Positions 15,001-29,111 of a DNA stretch of 64,000 bases are shown in pieces. Source of the DNA: Aristolochia californica (lineage: Eukaryota > Streptophyta > Magnoliopsida > Piperales > Aristolochiaceae); contig JARWKL010000004.1 of assembly GCA_029961685.1 (NCBI GenBank), positions 28,525,610 through 28,589,609 on the forward strand, in the 5' to 3' direction. The number at the start of each line of letters is the position of its first letter. Position 1 is the stretch's first letter. Both the position numbers and the translations under genes were made by a program. The notes beneath the pieces were generated by a model. The model ran no database searches, had not been told where the DNA came from, and saw nothing but the letters and a program-made list of their open reading frames with translations.

Positions 15001-17142
15001 CACTTACAAAAAGTTGAGGTAACGGTCATAGATGATTGTAAAGTTATATATCATACGTAACGGGTTATATTTTTGTAAGGAATTGCTTATGGATTTGGTG
15101 TCAACACTCAATTAAAAATCCCTTGCCTCCCCCTTTTCCCGACGATTGCAATACCTGATATATAAAAACTATAAAGAGTTTGCAATCCCTTTAAATTACA
15201 GACACTTTTTTGAATTATCCCTCTCTACATTTGTGCATTGTGCATTTCAATTTCAGAGGAATACCTTTTTCTGAAATCGAAACTTGTGTTTTCACTTTCC
15301 CTACATCTCATAAACAAAAAAAAGAGATAAAAGGCACATAGATCACAACAAAACGAAAATTTTAGAGTTTATGAATGGAAAGAATTTAAAGCAAGAAAAA
15401 ATGTAAGTAAAGAAAATTTATTCACACACCACAAATGATCACAAAAGTTTTGTTATCCAAGTTTGGGAAATTCCACAAGTTCAACCCTAATATCTTGGAA
15501 TTTTATAAGAAACAGATTTTTCTACACATGTTTAAAAAATGGCTATGCATGTTAAAGATGCAAATGACCTATGGATCTAAACCTTTTAAAGAGAATAACA
15601 TTAAATTCTCTAGTGAGCATGCGGTGGGATATTTGCCCGAGTCAAACAAGCCATTATTTTGCCAATTTACAAAAAGCTTACCTAACGATCATAGATGATT
15701 GTAAAGTGATCTATCATTCATAACGGTTTGAATTTTTGTAGGGAATGACTTATTGATTGGGAGTCAACACTTAGTTAAAAATCCCCCGCCTCTCCCTTTT
15801 TTGACGTTTTCAAAATTTGATACATAAAAACTAAAAAGAGTTTACAATCCCTATAAATTACAGACACTTTTCTGAATTATCTCTCTCTACATTTGTGCAT
15901 TGTGCATTTCCATTTTAGATGTATACTTTTTTCTTAAATCAACACTTGAGTTTTCACTTTCCCTTCATCTCGTATACAAAAAAAGAGATAAAAGGCAAAT
16001 AGATCACAACAAAATGAAAATTTTAGACTTTATGTAAGTAAATATTGTAAAGAAAAAAAAATGTAAGTAAGAAAATTTATTCACACACCACAAATGTATA
16101 CAAAAGTTATGTTATCCAAGTTTTGGAAATTCCACGAGTTCAACCCTAATTGCTTGGAATTTTATAAGAAAGTGATTTTTCTGCACATGTTTTAAAAAAT
16201 GGATATGCATGCTTGAAACATGTTATAGATGCAAATGACCTATGGATCAAAACCTTTTAAAGAGAATAACATTGAACTCTCAAGTTAACGTGCGGTGGGA
16301 TATTTACCCGAGTCAAACACGCCATTATTTTGCCCTTTTAAAAAAAGTTGACCTAACGATCATAGATCATTGTAATGTAATTTATCATGTGTAACGGGCT
16401 ATATTTTTGTAAGGAATGACTTATTGATTGGGAGTCAACACTCAGTTAAAAATCCGCCGCCTCCCCCTTTTCCCGTGGATTGTAAAACCTGATATATAAA
16501 AACTAAAAAGATTTTACAATCCCTATAAATTAAAGGCACCTTTTTGAATTATCTCTCTCTACATTTGTGCATTGTGCATTTCCATTTTAGATGTATACTT
16601 TTTCTTAAATCAAAACTTGAGTTTTCACTTTCCCTTCATCTCGTAAACAAAAAAAGGGATAAAAGGCAAAAATAGAACGCAACGAAATTAAAATTTTTGA
16701 GTTTATGTATGGAAATAATTTCAAGCAATAAGTAATGTAAGTAAAGAAAATTTATTCACACACCACAAATGAACACAAAAGTTTTGTTATCCAAGTTTTG
16801 GAAATTCCACTAGTTCAACCCTAATATTTTGGAATTTTATAAGAAAGCGATTTTTCTACACATGTTTTAAAAAAAGGATATGCATGCTTGAAACATGTTA
16901 AAGATGGAAATGACCTATGGATCCAAACCTTTTAAAGAGAATAACATTAGACTCTCAAGTGAATGTGCGGTGGGATATTTACCCGAGACAAACAAGCTAT
17001 TTTTTTGCCCATTTACAAAAAGTTGACCTAACGATCATAGATGATTGTAAAGTGATTTATCATGCGTAACGAGCTATATTTTTGTAAGGAATGACTTTTT
17101 GATTGGGAGTGAACAATCAGGTAAATATCCCCCGCCTCCCCC
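1..17142 (+). repeat. Satellite A, forward-oriented tandem array (~670-bp monomer, 26 units)
   Basis: This is a head-to-tail array of an AT-rich monomer. The single GC-rich block of each monomer (C-rich on this strand, core CCTCCCCCTTTTCC) recurs near 530, 1187, 1811, 2465, 3141, 3816, 4491, 5166, 5840, 6487, 7163, 7838, 8437, 9108, 9781, 10456, 11131, 11806, 12475, 13117, 13796, 14470, 15131, 15795, 16465 and 17130, a usual spacing of 655-676 bp. Landmarks in monomer order are the C-rich block, GATATATAAAAACTAAAAAG, CTCTCTCTACATTTGTGCAT, AACACAAAAGTTTTGTTATC, the telomere-like CAACCCTAAT, GCATGCTTGAAACATG, a near-universal BamHI site in CCTATGGATCCAAACC, and GAACGTGCGGTGGGATATTT. The first few units carry private deletions: no BamHI site near 980, and gaps near 1730 and 2427. 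The window begins inside a monomer. Short ORFs here are satellite read-through. I do not recognise the family; its length and homogeneity suit pericentromeric, centromeric or knob-type plant satellite DNA, which is inference. Confidence 0.95.
7888..12526 (+). repeat. One 7-monomer higher-order period in the forward arm
   Basis: Two monomers share the same internal deletion: ACAATCC is joined almost directly to CTCTACATTTTTGC or TTCTACCTTTTTGC, omitting the usual ~40 bp with ATTACAGACAC. They start at 7888 and 12527, 4639 bp apart, or seven monomers. Neighbouring markers keep the same spacing. Unusual 'atcacctacggatcc' variants lie near 7607 and 12246, the 'accacatatgaac' variant near 8052 and 12740, and 'cagagtcaaacaagctatta' near 8281 and 12961. 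Another variant series, ATTGCTTGG followed by AGAAAGTGATTTTT, occurs at 5522, 10139 and 16149. Its spacings of 4617 and 6010 bp are seven and nine monomers. The unit boundaries given are the marker positions, not biological ends. Confidence 0.65.
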
Positions 17143-17165
17143 AATTCTCTTTAAAAGGTTTGGAT
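17122..17165. other. Orientation-switch junction of satellite A
   Basis: Forward monomers run normally to the C-rich block (TATCCCCCGCCTCCCCC, ending at 17142). The next bases, AATTCTCTTTAAAAGG, are the reverse complement of the CCTTTTAAAGAGAAT segment that lies about 200 bp earlier in the forward monomer. From here rightward every monomer is inverted. The first inverted segment pairs with the forward segment around 16918-16944, so the two arms form an inverted repeat with a spacer of about 200 bp rather than a perfect palindrome. Confidence 0.93.
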
Positions 17166-20100
17166 CCATAGGTCATTTCCATCTTTAACATGTTTCAAGA
17201 ATGCATATCCTTTTTTAAAACATGAGTAGAAAAATCTCTTTCTTTTAAAATTCTGAGCTATTAGGGTTGAATAAGTGGAATTTCCAAAACTTTGAAAAAA
17301 AAACTTTTTTGTTCATTTTTGGTGTGTGAACAAATTTTCTTTACTTACATTTGTTATTGCTTTAAATTCTTGCCATACATAAACTCTAAAATTTTTATTT
17401 TGTTGTGATTTGCCTTTTATCTCTTTTTTTGTCTACAAAATGAAGGGAAAGTGAAAACTCAAGTTTTGATTTAAGAAAATAGTGTTCATCTAAAATGGAA
17501 ATGCACAATGCACAAATATAGAGAGATATAATTCCAAAAAGTGTCTGTAATTTTTAGGGATTGTAAACTCTTTTTAGTTTTTATATATCAGGTTTTACAA
17601 TCAGAAAAGGGGGACTTTTACCTAAGTGTTGACTCCCAATCCATAAGTAATTCTTTACAAAATTATAGCCCGTTACGCATGATAAATCACTTTATAATCT
17701 TCTATGATCGTTAGGTCAATTTTTTGAAAATGAGCAAAATAATGGCTTGTTTGACTCAGGTAAATATCCCACCGCTCCATCACTTGAGAATTTAATGTTA
17801 TTCTCTTTAAAAGGTTTGGATCCATAGGTCATTGTCATATTTAAAATGTGTCAAGCATGCTTATCCATTTTTTAAAACAAGTTTAGAAAAATCTCTTTCT
17901 TATAAAATTAAAACCAAATAATGTTGAACTATTGGAATTTCACAAACTTGGATAACAAAACTTTTGTGTTCATTTGTGGTGTGTGAATAAATTTACTTTA
18001 CTTACATTTGTTATTGCTTTAAATTTTTTCCATACCTAAACTCTAAAATTTTCTTTTTGTTGTGATCTTTTTGACTTTTATCTCTTTTTTTGTTTACGAG
18101 ATGAATGGAAAGTGAAAACTCAAATTTTGATTTAAGAAAAAAAGGTACACATCTAAAAGGGACATGCACAACGCACAAATTTAGAGAGTGATAATTCCTA
18201 AAAGTGTCTGTAATTTTTAGGGATTGTAAACTCTTTTTAGTTTTTATCTATCAAGTTTTGCAATCGTGGGGAAGAGGGGGTGGCGGGGGATTTTTAACCG
18301 AGTGTTGACTCCCAATCCATAAGTCATTCCTTACAAAAATATATCCCATTACATATGATAAATCACTTTAAAATCATCTACGAACATTAAGTCAGCTTTT
18401 TGTAAATGGCCAAAATAATAGCTTGTTTGACTCTGGTAAATATCCCACCGCACGTTCACTTGAGAATTTAATGTTATTCTCTTTAAATGGTTTGGATCCA
18501 TAGGTCATTTGCATCTTTAACATGTTTTAAGCATGCATTTCCATTTTTTAAAACATGTGTAGAAAATCTCTTTCTTATAAAATTCCTAGCTATTAGGGTT
18601 CAACTAGTGGAATTTACCAAACTAGGATAACAAAACTTTTCTGTTCATTTGTGGTGTGTCAATTAATTTTCTTTACTTACATTTTTTATTGCTTAAAATT
18701 TTTTCCATGCATAAACTCTAAAATTTTCATTTTGTTGTGATCTATTTTCCTTTTATCTCTTTTTTTGTTTACAAGATGAAGGGAAAGTTAAAACTCAAGT
18801 TTTGATTTAAGAAAGAAAAGTACGCAGCTAAAGCAGAAAAGCACAGCGCACAAATGTAGAGAGTGATAATTCCAAAAAGTGTTTGTAATTTTTAGGGATT
18901 GTAAACTCTTTTTAGTTTTTATATATCAGGTTTTGCAATCATCGGGAAAAGGGGGAGGGGGGGATTTTTAACCAAGTATTGACTCCCAATCCATAGTCAT
19001 TCATTACAAAAATATAGCCTGTTAAGCATGATAAATCACTTTATAATCCTCTATGACATTTTGGTCTATTTTTGTAAATGGGCAAAATTATGGCTTGTTT
19101 GACTCGGGTAAATATCCCACCGCACGTTCACTTGAGAATTTAATGTTATTCTCTTTAAAAGGCTTGGATCCATTGGACATTTGTATCTTTAACCTGTTTC
19201 AAGCATGTATTTCCATTTTTAAAACATGTGTAGAAAAATCTCTTTATTATAAAACTCCAAGCTATTAGGGTTGAACTAGTGGAATTTCCAAAACTTGGAT
19301 AACAAAACTTTTGTGTTCATTTGTGGTGTGTGAATAAATTTTCATTACTTACATTTGTTATTGGTTTAAATTTTTTCCATACCTAAACTCTAAAATTTTC
19401 TTTTTGTTGTGATCGATTTGCCTTTTATCTTTTTTTTTTCTTTACGAGATGAAGGGAAAGTAAAAACTCTAGTTTTGATTTAAGAAAAAAAATACATCTA
19501 AAATGGAAATGAATGATGCACAAATTTAAAGAGCGATCATTCCAAAAAAGGTCTATAATTTTTAGGGATTGTAAACTCTTTTTAGTTTTTATATATCAAG
19601 TTTTGCCATTGAATGGAAAAGGGGGAGGCGGGGGATTTTTGACCGAGTGTTGACTCCCAATCCATAGTCTTTCCTTAAAAAAAATATAACTCGTTACGCA
19701 TGATAAATCACTTTATAATCATCTACGATCGGTACGTCTGCTTTTGTAAATGGGCAAAATAATGGCTTGTTTGACTCGGGTAAATATCAAACCGCACGTT
19801 CACTTGAGAATTTAATGCTATTCTCTATAAAAGGTTTGGATCCATAGGTCATTTACATCTTTAACATGTTTCAAGCATGTATTTCCTTTTTATTAAACAT
19901 GTGTAGAAAAGTCTCTTTCTTATAAAATTCCAACCTATTACGGTTGATCTAGTGGAATTTCCCAAACTAGGATAACAAAACTTTTGTGTTCATTTGTGAT
20001 GTGTCAATAAATTTTCATTACTTACATATTTATTGCTTTAAATTTTTTCCATACATAAACTCTAAAATTTTCATTTTGTTGTGATCTATTTGGCTTTTAT

Positions 20101-23100
20101 CTTTTGTTTGTTTACAAGATGAAGGGAAAGTGAAAACTCAATTTTTAATTTAAGAAAAATAAAGTAGACATCTAAAATGGAAATGCACGACACACAAATG
20201 TAGAGAGTGATAATTCAAAAAAGTGTCTGTAATTTTTTGGTATTGTAAACTCTTTTTAGTTCTTATATATCAGATTTTGCCATCATCGAGAAAAGGGGAA
20301 CCAAGGGATTTTTAACCGAGTGTTGACTCCCAATCCATAAGTCATTCCTTATAAAAACATAGCCCGTTACACACGATAAATCACTTTACAATTATCTATG
20401 ATCGTTAGGTCAGCTTTTTGTAAATAGGAAAAATAATGGCTCATTTTACTCGGGTAAATATCCCACCGCACGTTCACTTGAGAATTAAATATTATTCTCT
20501 TTAAAAGGTTTGGATCCACAGGACAATTGCATCTTTATTTGTTTCGAGCATGCATATCCATTTTTAAAAACATGTGTAGAAAAGTCTATTTCTTATAAAA
20601 TTCAAGCTATTAGGGTTGAACTAGTGGACTTTCCCAAACTTGGATAACAAAACTTTTGTAATCATTTGTGGTGTGTAAATAAATTTTCTTCACATACATT
20701 TGTTATTGCTTTAAATTTTTTCCATACATAAACACTAAAATTTTCATTTTGTTGTGATATATTTGCCTTTTATCTCTTTAGTGAAAACACAAGTTTTGAT
20801 TTAAGAAAAAAAAGTAAACATCTAAAATGGAAATGCACAACGCACAAATGTAGGGAGTGATAATTCCAAAAATTGTCTGTAATTTTTTGGGATTGTAAAC
20901 TCTTTTTAGTTTTTATATAATAGGTTTTGCAATCATCGGGAAAAGGGGGAGGTGGGGGATTTTTAACCCAGTGTTGACTCCCTTTACTTAAATCATTCCT
21001 TAAAAAAATATATCCCGTTACGCATGAGTAATCACTTTACAATCATCTATGATCGTTTGGTCAGCTTTTTGTAAATGGGCAAAATAATGGTTTGTTTTAC
21101 TCGGGTAAATATCCCACCGCACGTTCACTTAAGAGTTTAATGTTATTCTCTTTAAAACGTTTTGATCCATAGGCCATTTGCATCTTTAACCTGTTTTAAG
21201 CAAGCATTTTCATATTTTAAAACATGTGTAGAAAAATCTCTCTTATAAAATTCCAAGCTATTAGGGTTAAACTAGTGGAATTTCCGAAACTTGGATAAAA
21301 ATTTTTTTTTTGTTCATTTGTGGTGTGTGAATAAATTTTCATTACTTACATTTTTTATTGGTTTAAATTTTTTCCATACCTAAACTCTAAAATTTTCTTT
21401 TTGTTGTGATCTATTTGCCTTTTATCTCTCTTTTTTTTTTTGTTTACAAGATGAAGGGAAAGTGAAAACTCAAGTTCTGATTTAAGAAAAAAGTATACAT
21501 CTAAAATGGAAATGCATGATGGACAAATGTAGAGAGTGATAATTCCAAAATCTAGTCTGAAATTTTTAGGGATTGTAAACTCTTTTTAGTTTTTATATGT
21601 TAGCTTTGCAATCAAAGGGAAAAGGGCGAGGCGGGGGATTTTTAACCGAGTGTTGACTCCCTATCCATACGTCGTTCTTCATGAAATATAGCCGGTTACG
21701 CATGATAAATCACTTTATAATAATCTATGATCGTTATGTCTACTTTTTGTAAATAGGCAAAATAATCGCTTGTTTGACTCGGGTAAATATCTGACCACAT
21801 GTTCAGTTGAGAATTTAATGTTAGTCTATTTAAAAGGTTTGGATCCATTGATCATTTGCATCTTTAACATGTTTCAAGCATGCATTTCCATTTTTTAAAA
21901 CATGTGTGGAAAAGTTTCTTTCTTATACAATTCCAAACTATTAGGGTTGAACTAGTGGAATTTCCCGAACTAGGATAACAAAACTTTTGTGTTCATTTGT
22001 GATGTGTCAATAAATTTTCTTTACTTACATTTTTTATTGCTTTAAATTTTTTCCATACATAAACTCTAAAATTTTCATTTTGTTGTGATCTATTTGCCTT
22101 TTATCTCTTTTTTTGTTTACTAGATGAAGGGAAAGTGAAAACTCAAGTTTTGATTTAAGAAAAAAAAGTATACATCTAAAATGGAAAAGCACGATGCACA
22201 AATTAGAGAGTGATAATTCCAAAAAATGTCTGTAATTTTTAGGGATTGTAAACTCTTTTAGTGTTTATATATCCGTTTTTGCAATCATCGGGAAAAGGGG
22301 GAGGCAGGGGATTTTTAACCGAGTGTTGACTCCCAATCCATAGGTCATTCCTTACAAAAATATAGCCCGTTACACATGATAAATCACTTTACAATCATCT
22401 ATGATCGTTAGGTCAGCCTTTTGTAAAGGGGTAAAATAATGGCCTGTTTGACTATGGTAAATATCCCACCACATGTTCACTTAAGAATTTAATGTTATTC
22501 TCTTTAAATGGTTTGGATCCATAGGTCATTTGCATCTTTACCATGTTTCAAACATGCATTTCCATTTTTTAAAACATGTGTAGAAAAAAAAATTCTTATA
22601 AAATTTGAAGCTATTAGGGTTGAACTAGTGGAATTTCCAAAAATATGATAAAAAAACTTTAGTGTTCATTTGTGGTGTGTCAATAAATTTTCTTTACTTA
22701 CATTTGTTATTGCTTTAAAATTTTTCATACATAAACTCTAAAATTTTCATTTTGTTGTAATCTATTTGCCTTTTATCTCTTTTTTTGTTTATGAGATGAA
22801 GGGAACGTGAAAACTCAAGTTTTGATTTAAGAAAAAAAAGTAAAAATCTAAAATGGAAATACACAACGCCCAAATGTTGGGAGTGATAATTCCAAAAAGT
22901 GTCTGTAATTTTCATAGATTGTAACTCTTTATAGTTTTTAAATCTTAGGTTTTGCAATCATCAAGAAAAAGGGGAGGCAAGGGATTTTTAACCGAGTGTT
23001 GACTCCCAATCCATAAGTCATTCCTTACAAAAATATAGCCCTTTATGCATGATAAATCACTTTATAATCATCTATGATCGTTAGTTCAGCTTTTTTTGCA

Positions 23101-26100
23101 AATAGGCAAAATAATGGCTTGTTTGACTCGGATAAATATCACACGTTCTCTTTAGAATTTAATGTTATTCTCTTTAAAAGGTTTGGATCCATAGGTCACT
23201 TGCATCTTTTTCATGTTTCATGCATGCATATCCATTTTTTTAAACATGTGTAGAAAAATCTCTTTCTTTTAAAATCCCAAGCTATTAGGGTTGAACTAGA
23301 GGAATTTCCCAAACTTGGATAACAAAACTTTTGTGTTCTTTTTTTGTGTGTGAATAAATTTTCTTTACTTACATTTTTTATTAATTTAAATTTTTTCCAT
23401 ACATAAACTCTAAAATTTTCATTTTGTTGTGATCTATTTGCCTTTTATCTCTTTTTTTGTTTACGAGATGAATGGAAAGTGAAAACTCAAGTTTTGATTT
23501 AAGAAAAAAAGTACTCATAAAAAATGCAAATACACAATGCACAAATGTAGAGAGTGATAATTCCAAAAAGTGTTTGTAATTTTTAGGGATTGTAAACTCT
23601 TTTTAGTTTTTATATATCAGGTTTTGCAATCGTCGGGAAAAGGGGGTGGAGGGGGATTTTGAGCCAAGTGTTGACTTCCAAACCATTGGTCATTCCTTAA
23701 AAAAATATAGACCATTGCCAAAGGTAAATCACTTTAGAATAATCTATGATCGTTAGGTCAGCCTTTTGTAAATGGGCAAAATAATGGCTTGTTTGATTCT
23801 GGTAAATATCCCACCGCACGTTCTCTTAAGAATTTAATGTTATTCTCCTTAAAAGGTTTGGATCCATTGGTCATTTGCATCTTTAACATGTGTCAATTTT
23901 GCATATCCATTTTTTAAAACATGTGTAGAAAAGTCTTTTTCTTATAAATTCAAAGCTATTAGGGTTGAACTAGTGGAATTTCCCAAACTTGGATATTAAA
24001 ACTTTTGTAATCATTTGTGGTGTGTGAATAAATTTTTTTAACTTACATTCGTCATTGCTTAAAATTTGTTCCATACATAAACTCTAAAATTTTCATTTTG
24101 CCGTAATCTATTTGCCTTTTATCTCTTTTTTTTATGAAATGAAGGGAAAGTGAAAACTCAAGTTTTAATTTAAGGAAAAAAAGTAAACATCTAAAATGGA
24201 AATGCACAACGTAAAAATGTAGGGAGTGATAATTCCAAAAAAAGGCATGTATTTTGTTGGGATTGTAAACTCTATTTTGTTTTTATTTATTAGGTTTTGC
24301 AATCGTCGGGAAAAGGGGGAGGCGGGGGATTTTTTATTGAGAGTTAACTGCCAATCCATAAGTCATTCCTTACAAAAATATAGCTCGTTAGGCATGATAA
24401 ATCACTTTACAATCATCTATGATATTTAGGTCAGCTTTTTGTAAATAGGCAAAATAATGGCTTGTCTGACTCGGGTAAATATCCCACCACACGTTCACTT
24501 GAGAATTTAATGTTATCCTCTTTAAAAGGTTTGGATCCATAGGTCATTTGCATCTTTAACAGGTTTCAAGCATGCATTTCCTTTTTTTAAAGCATGTGCA
24601 GAAGAGTCTACTTCTTATAAAATTCCAAGCTATTAGGGTTGAACTAGTGGAATTTCCCAAACTAGGATAACAAAATTGTTGTGTTCATTTGTGGTGTGTT
24701 AATAAATTTTCTTTACTTACATTTTTTATTGCTTTAAATTTTTTCCATACATAAACTCTAAAATTTTCATTTTGTTGTGATCTATTTGCCTTTTATCTCT
24801 TTTTTTGTTTAAGAGATGAAGGGAAAGTGAAAAGTCAAGTTTATATTTAAGAAAAAAAAGTACACATCTAAAATGGAAATGCACAACGCACAAATGTAGA
24901 GAGTGATAATTCCAAAAAGTGTCTATAATTTTTAGGTAATGTAAACTCTTTTTAGTTCTTACATAACAAATTTTGCAATCGTCAGGAAAAAGGGGAAGCG
25001 AGAGATTTTTAACTGACTGTTGACTCCCAATCCATAATTCATTCCTTACAAAAATGTAGCTCTTCACACATGATAAATCTATTTACAATCATCTATGATC
25101 GTTAGGTCAGCTTTTTGTAAATAGGCAAAATAATGGCTTGTTTGACTCGGGTAAATATCCCACCGCACGTTCACTTGAGAATTTAATGTTATTCTAGTTA
25201 AAAGTTTTGGATCCATGGGTCATTTGCATCTTTAACATGTTTCAAGCATGCATATCCATTTTTTAAGACATGTGTAGAAAAATATCTTTCTTATAAAATT
25301 CCAAGCTATTAGGGTTGAACTAGTGGAATTTCCCAAACTTGGATAACAAAACTTTTGTGTTCATTTGTGGTGTGTGAATAAATTTTCTTTACTAACATTT
25401 TTTATATTTAAAATTTTTTCCATACATAAAGTCTAAAATTTTCATTTTGTTGTGATCTATTTCCCTTTTATCTCTTTTTTTTTTACGAGATGAAGGGAAA
25501 GTGAAAACTCAAGTTTTGATATAAAAAAAAATGTACTCATCAAAAATGGAAATTCACAATGCACAAATGTTGAGAATAATAATTCCAAAAGTTTTCTATA
25601 ATTTTTAGGGATTGTAAACTCCTTTTAGTTTTAATATATCAGGTTTTGCAATCGTCGGGAAAAGGGAGAGGCGTGGGATTTTTAACCGAGTGTTGACTCC
25701 CAATCCATAGGACATTTCTTACAAAAATATAGCCCGTTACACATGATAAATCACTTTACAATCATCTATGATCGTAAGGTCAGCCTTTTTTAAAGGGAAA
25801 AATAATGGCTTGTTTGACTATGGTAAATATCCCACCACACGTTCACTTGAGAATTTAATGTTATTCTCTTTATATGGTTTGGATCCATAGGTCATTTGCA
25901 TCTTTAACATGTTTCCAGCCTGCATTTCAATTTTTTAAAACATGTCTAGAAAAATCTCTTTCTTATAAAATTCAAAGCTATTAGGGTTGAACTAGTGGAA
26001 TTTCCCAAACTTAACAAAATTCTTGTGTTGATTTGTGGTGTGTCAATAAATTTTCTTTAGTTATATTTGTTATTGCTTGAAATTTTTTCCATACATAAAC

Positions 26101-28901
26101 TTGAAAATTTTCATTTTGTTGAGATCTATTTGCCTTTTATCTCTTTTTTTTTATGACATGAAGGGAAAGTTAAAACTCGAGTTTTGATAAAAGAAAAAAA
26201 ACTATACATCTAAAATGGAAATGTACAATGCCCAAATGTAGAGAGTGATAATTCAAAAAAGTGTCTGTAATTATTAGGGATTGTAAAAATTTTTAGTTCT
26301 TATATATAGATTTTTGCAATCGTAGGGGAAAGGGGGAGGCGAGGGATTTTTAATAGACTGTTAACTCCCAATCCGTAAGTCATTCCGTAAAAAAATGTAG
26401 CACATTTTGCAAGATAAATCTCTTTACAATCATCTATGATCGTAAGGTCAGCTTTTTGTAAATGGGAAAAATAATGTCTTTTTTCACTCGAGTAAATATT
26501 CGACCGCACGTTCACATGAGAATTTAATGTTATTCACTTTAAAAGGTTTGGATCGAAAGGCCATTTGCATCTTTAACCTATTTCAAGCATGCATTTCCAT
26601 TTTTTAAAACATGTGTAGAAAATCGCTTTCCCAAACTTGGATAACAAAAATTTTGTGTTCATTTGTGGTGTGTGAATAAATTTTCATTACTTACATTTGT
26701 TATTGGTTTAAATTTTTTCCAAACCTAAACACTAAAATTTTCTGTGTTGTGATCTATTTGCCTTTTATCTCTTTTTTTTTTATGAGATGAAGGGAAAGTG
26801 AAAACTCTAGTTTTGATTTAAGAAAAAAAAGTACACATCTAAAATGGAAATACACGATGCACAAATGTAGAGAGTGATAATTCCAAAAAGTGACAATAAA
26901 TTTTAGGGATTGTAAACTCTTTTTAGATTTTATATATCAGGTTTTGCAATCGAAGGGAAAATGGGGAGGAGGGGGATTTTTAACCGAGTGTTGACTCCCA
27001 ATCCATAAGTCATTCCTAACAAAAATATAGCCCGTTATGCTTGATAAATCACTTTATAATCATCTATGATTGTTAGGTCTGCTTTTTCTGAATGGGCAAA
27101 ATAATGGCTTGTTTGACTCGGGTAAATATCCGACCGCACATTCACTTGATAATTTAATGATATTCTCTTTAAAAGGTTTGGATCCATAGGTCATTTCCAT
27201 CTTTAACAAGTTTCAAGTTTGCATATCCATTTTTTAAAGCATGTGTAGAAAAGTCTCTTTCATGTAAAATTCAAAGCTATTGGGGTTGAACTAGTGGAAT
27301 TTCCCAAACTTGGATAAAAAAACTTTTGTAATCATTTGTGGTGTATGAATAAATTTTCTTTACTTACATTTGTTATTGTTTTAAATTTTTTCCACACATA
27401 AACTCTAAAATTTTCGTTTTTTTATGATCTATTTGCCTTTTATCTCTGTTTTTGTTTTTGAGATGAAGGGAAAGTGAAAACTCAAGTTTTGATTTAAGAA
27501 AAAAAAGTACACATCTAAAATGGAAATTTACAATGCACAAATATTGAGAGTGATAATTCCAAAAAGTGTCTGTAATTTTTAGGTATTGTAAACTCTTTTT
27601 AGTTTTTAAATATTAGGTTTTGCAATCGTAGGAAAAAGGGGGAGGTGGGGGATTTTTAACCGAGTGTTGACTCCCAATCCATAAGTCATTCCTTATAAAA
27701 ATATAGCCCGTTGCACATGATAAATAACTTTACAGTCATCTATGATCATTAGGTCAGCTTTTTGTAAATGGGCAAAATAAAGGCTTGTTTGACTCGGGTA
27801 AATATCCCGCTGCACATTCACTTGAGAATTTAATGTTATTATCTTCAAAAGGTTTCGATCCATAGGTCATTTTCATCTTTAACATGTTTTTAGCATGCAT
27901 ATCCATTTTTTAAAACATGTGTCAAAAAAAAAAATTCTTATAAAATTCAAAGCTATTAGGGTGTAACTTGTGGAATTTACCAAACTTGGATAACAAATCT
28001 TTTGTGTTCATTTGTAGTGTGTGAATAAATTTTCCTTACTTAATTTTGTTATTGCTTTAAATATTTTCCATAAATAAACTTTAAAATTTTCATTTTGTTG
28101 TGATCTATTTGCCTTTTATCTCTTTTCTTATTTACGAGATGAAGGGAAAGTGAAAACTCAAGTTTCTATTTAAGAAAAAAAAGTACTCATCTAAAAGGGA
28201 ACTGCACAATGCACAAATGTAGAGAGTGATAATTCCAAAAAGTGTATGTAATTTTTAGTGATTGTAAACTCCTTTTACCTTTTATATATCAGGTTTTGGA
28301 ATCGTCGGGAAAAGAGGGAGGCGGGGATTTTTAACCGAGTGTTGACTCCCCATCCATAAGTCATTCCTTACAAAAATATAGCCCGTTGCGCATGACAAAT
28401 AACATTACAATCATCCATGATCTTTTGATCAACTTTTTGTAAATGGGCAAAATAATGTCTTGTTTGACTCAAGTAAATATCCCAATGCATGTTCACTTGA
28501 GAATTTAATGTTATTCTCTTTAAAATGTTTGGATCCATAGGTCAATTGCATCTTTAACATGTTTCAAGAAATCATTTTCATTTTCTAAAATAAGTGCATA
28601 AAAATCTCTTCCTTATAAAATTCCAAGCTATTAGGGTTGAACTAGTGGAATTTCCAAAATTTTGATAACAAAACTTTTGTGTTCATTTGTGGTGTGTTAA
28701 TAAATTTTCTTTACTTACATACGTTATTGCTTTAAATTTTTTCCATTACTAAACTCTAAATATTTTTTTTTTGTCGTGATCTATTTGCCTTTTATCTCTT
28801 TTTTTTTTTTGTTTACGAGATGAAGACTAAGTGAAAACTCATGTTTTGATTTAAGAAAAAAAGTACACATCTAAAATGGTAATGCACAATGCACAAATGT
28901 G

Positions 28902-29111
28902 GAGAGTGATAATTCTAAAAAGTGTCTGTAATTTTTCAGGATTATAAACGCTTTTTACTTTTTATGTATCAGGTTTTGCAATCATCGGGAAAAAGGGGAG
29001 GCGGGGGAGAGTGATAATTCCAAAAAGTGTCTATAATTTTTAGGGATTGTAAACGCTTTTTACTTTTTATGTATCAGGTTTTGCAATCATCGGGAAAAGG
29101 GGGAGGTGGGG
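28902..29111. repeat. Local 105-bp tandem duplication within one satellite A monomer
   Basis: The segment beginning GAGAGTGATAATTC at 28902 and ending in the G-rich block near 29006 is repeated immediately at 29007-29111, with a few substitutions. Both copies contain the uncommon run AACGCTTTTTACTTTTTATG. The duplication endpoint lies within the G-rich block (GGCGGGGGA running straight into GAGTGATAATTCC). The same position in the related monomers near 36960-37060 and 43620-43720 is single-copy, so the duplication is private to this monomer. Confidence 0.85.
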
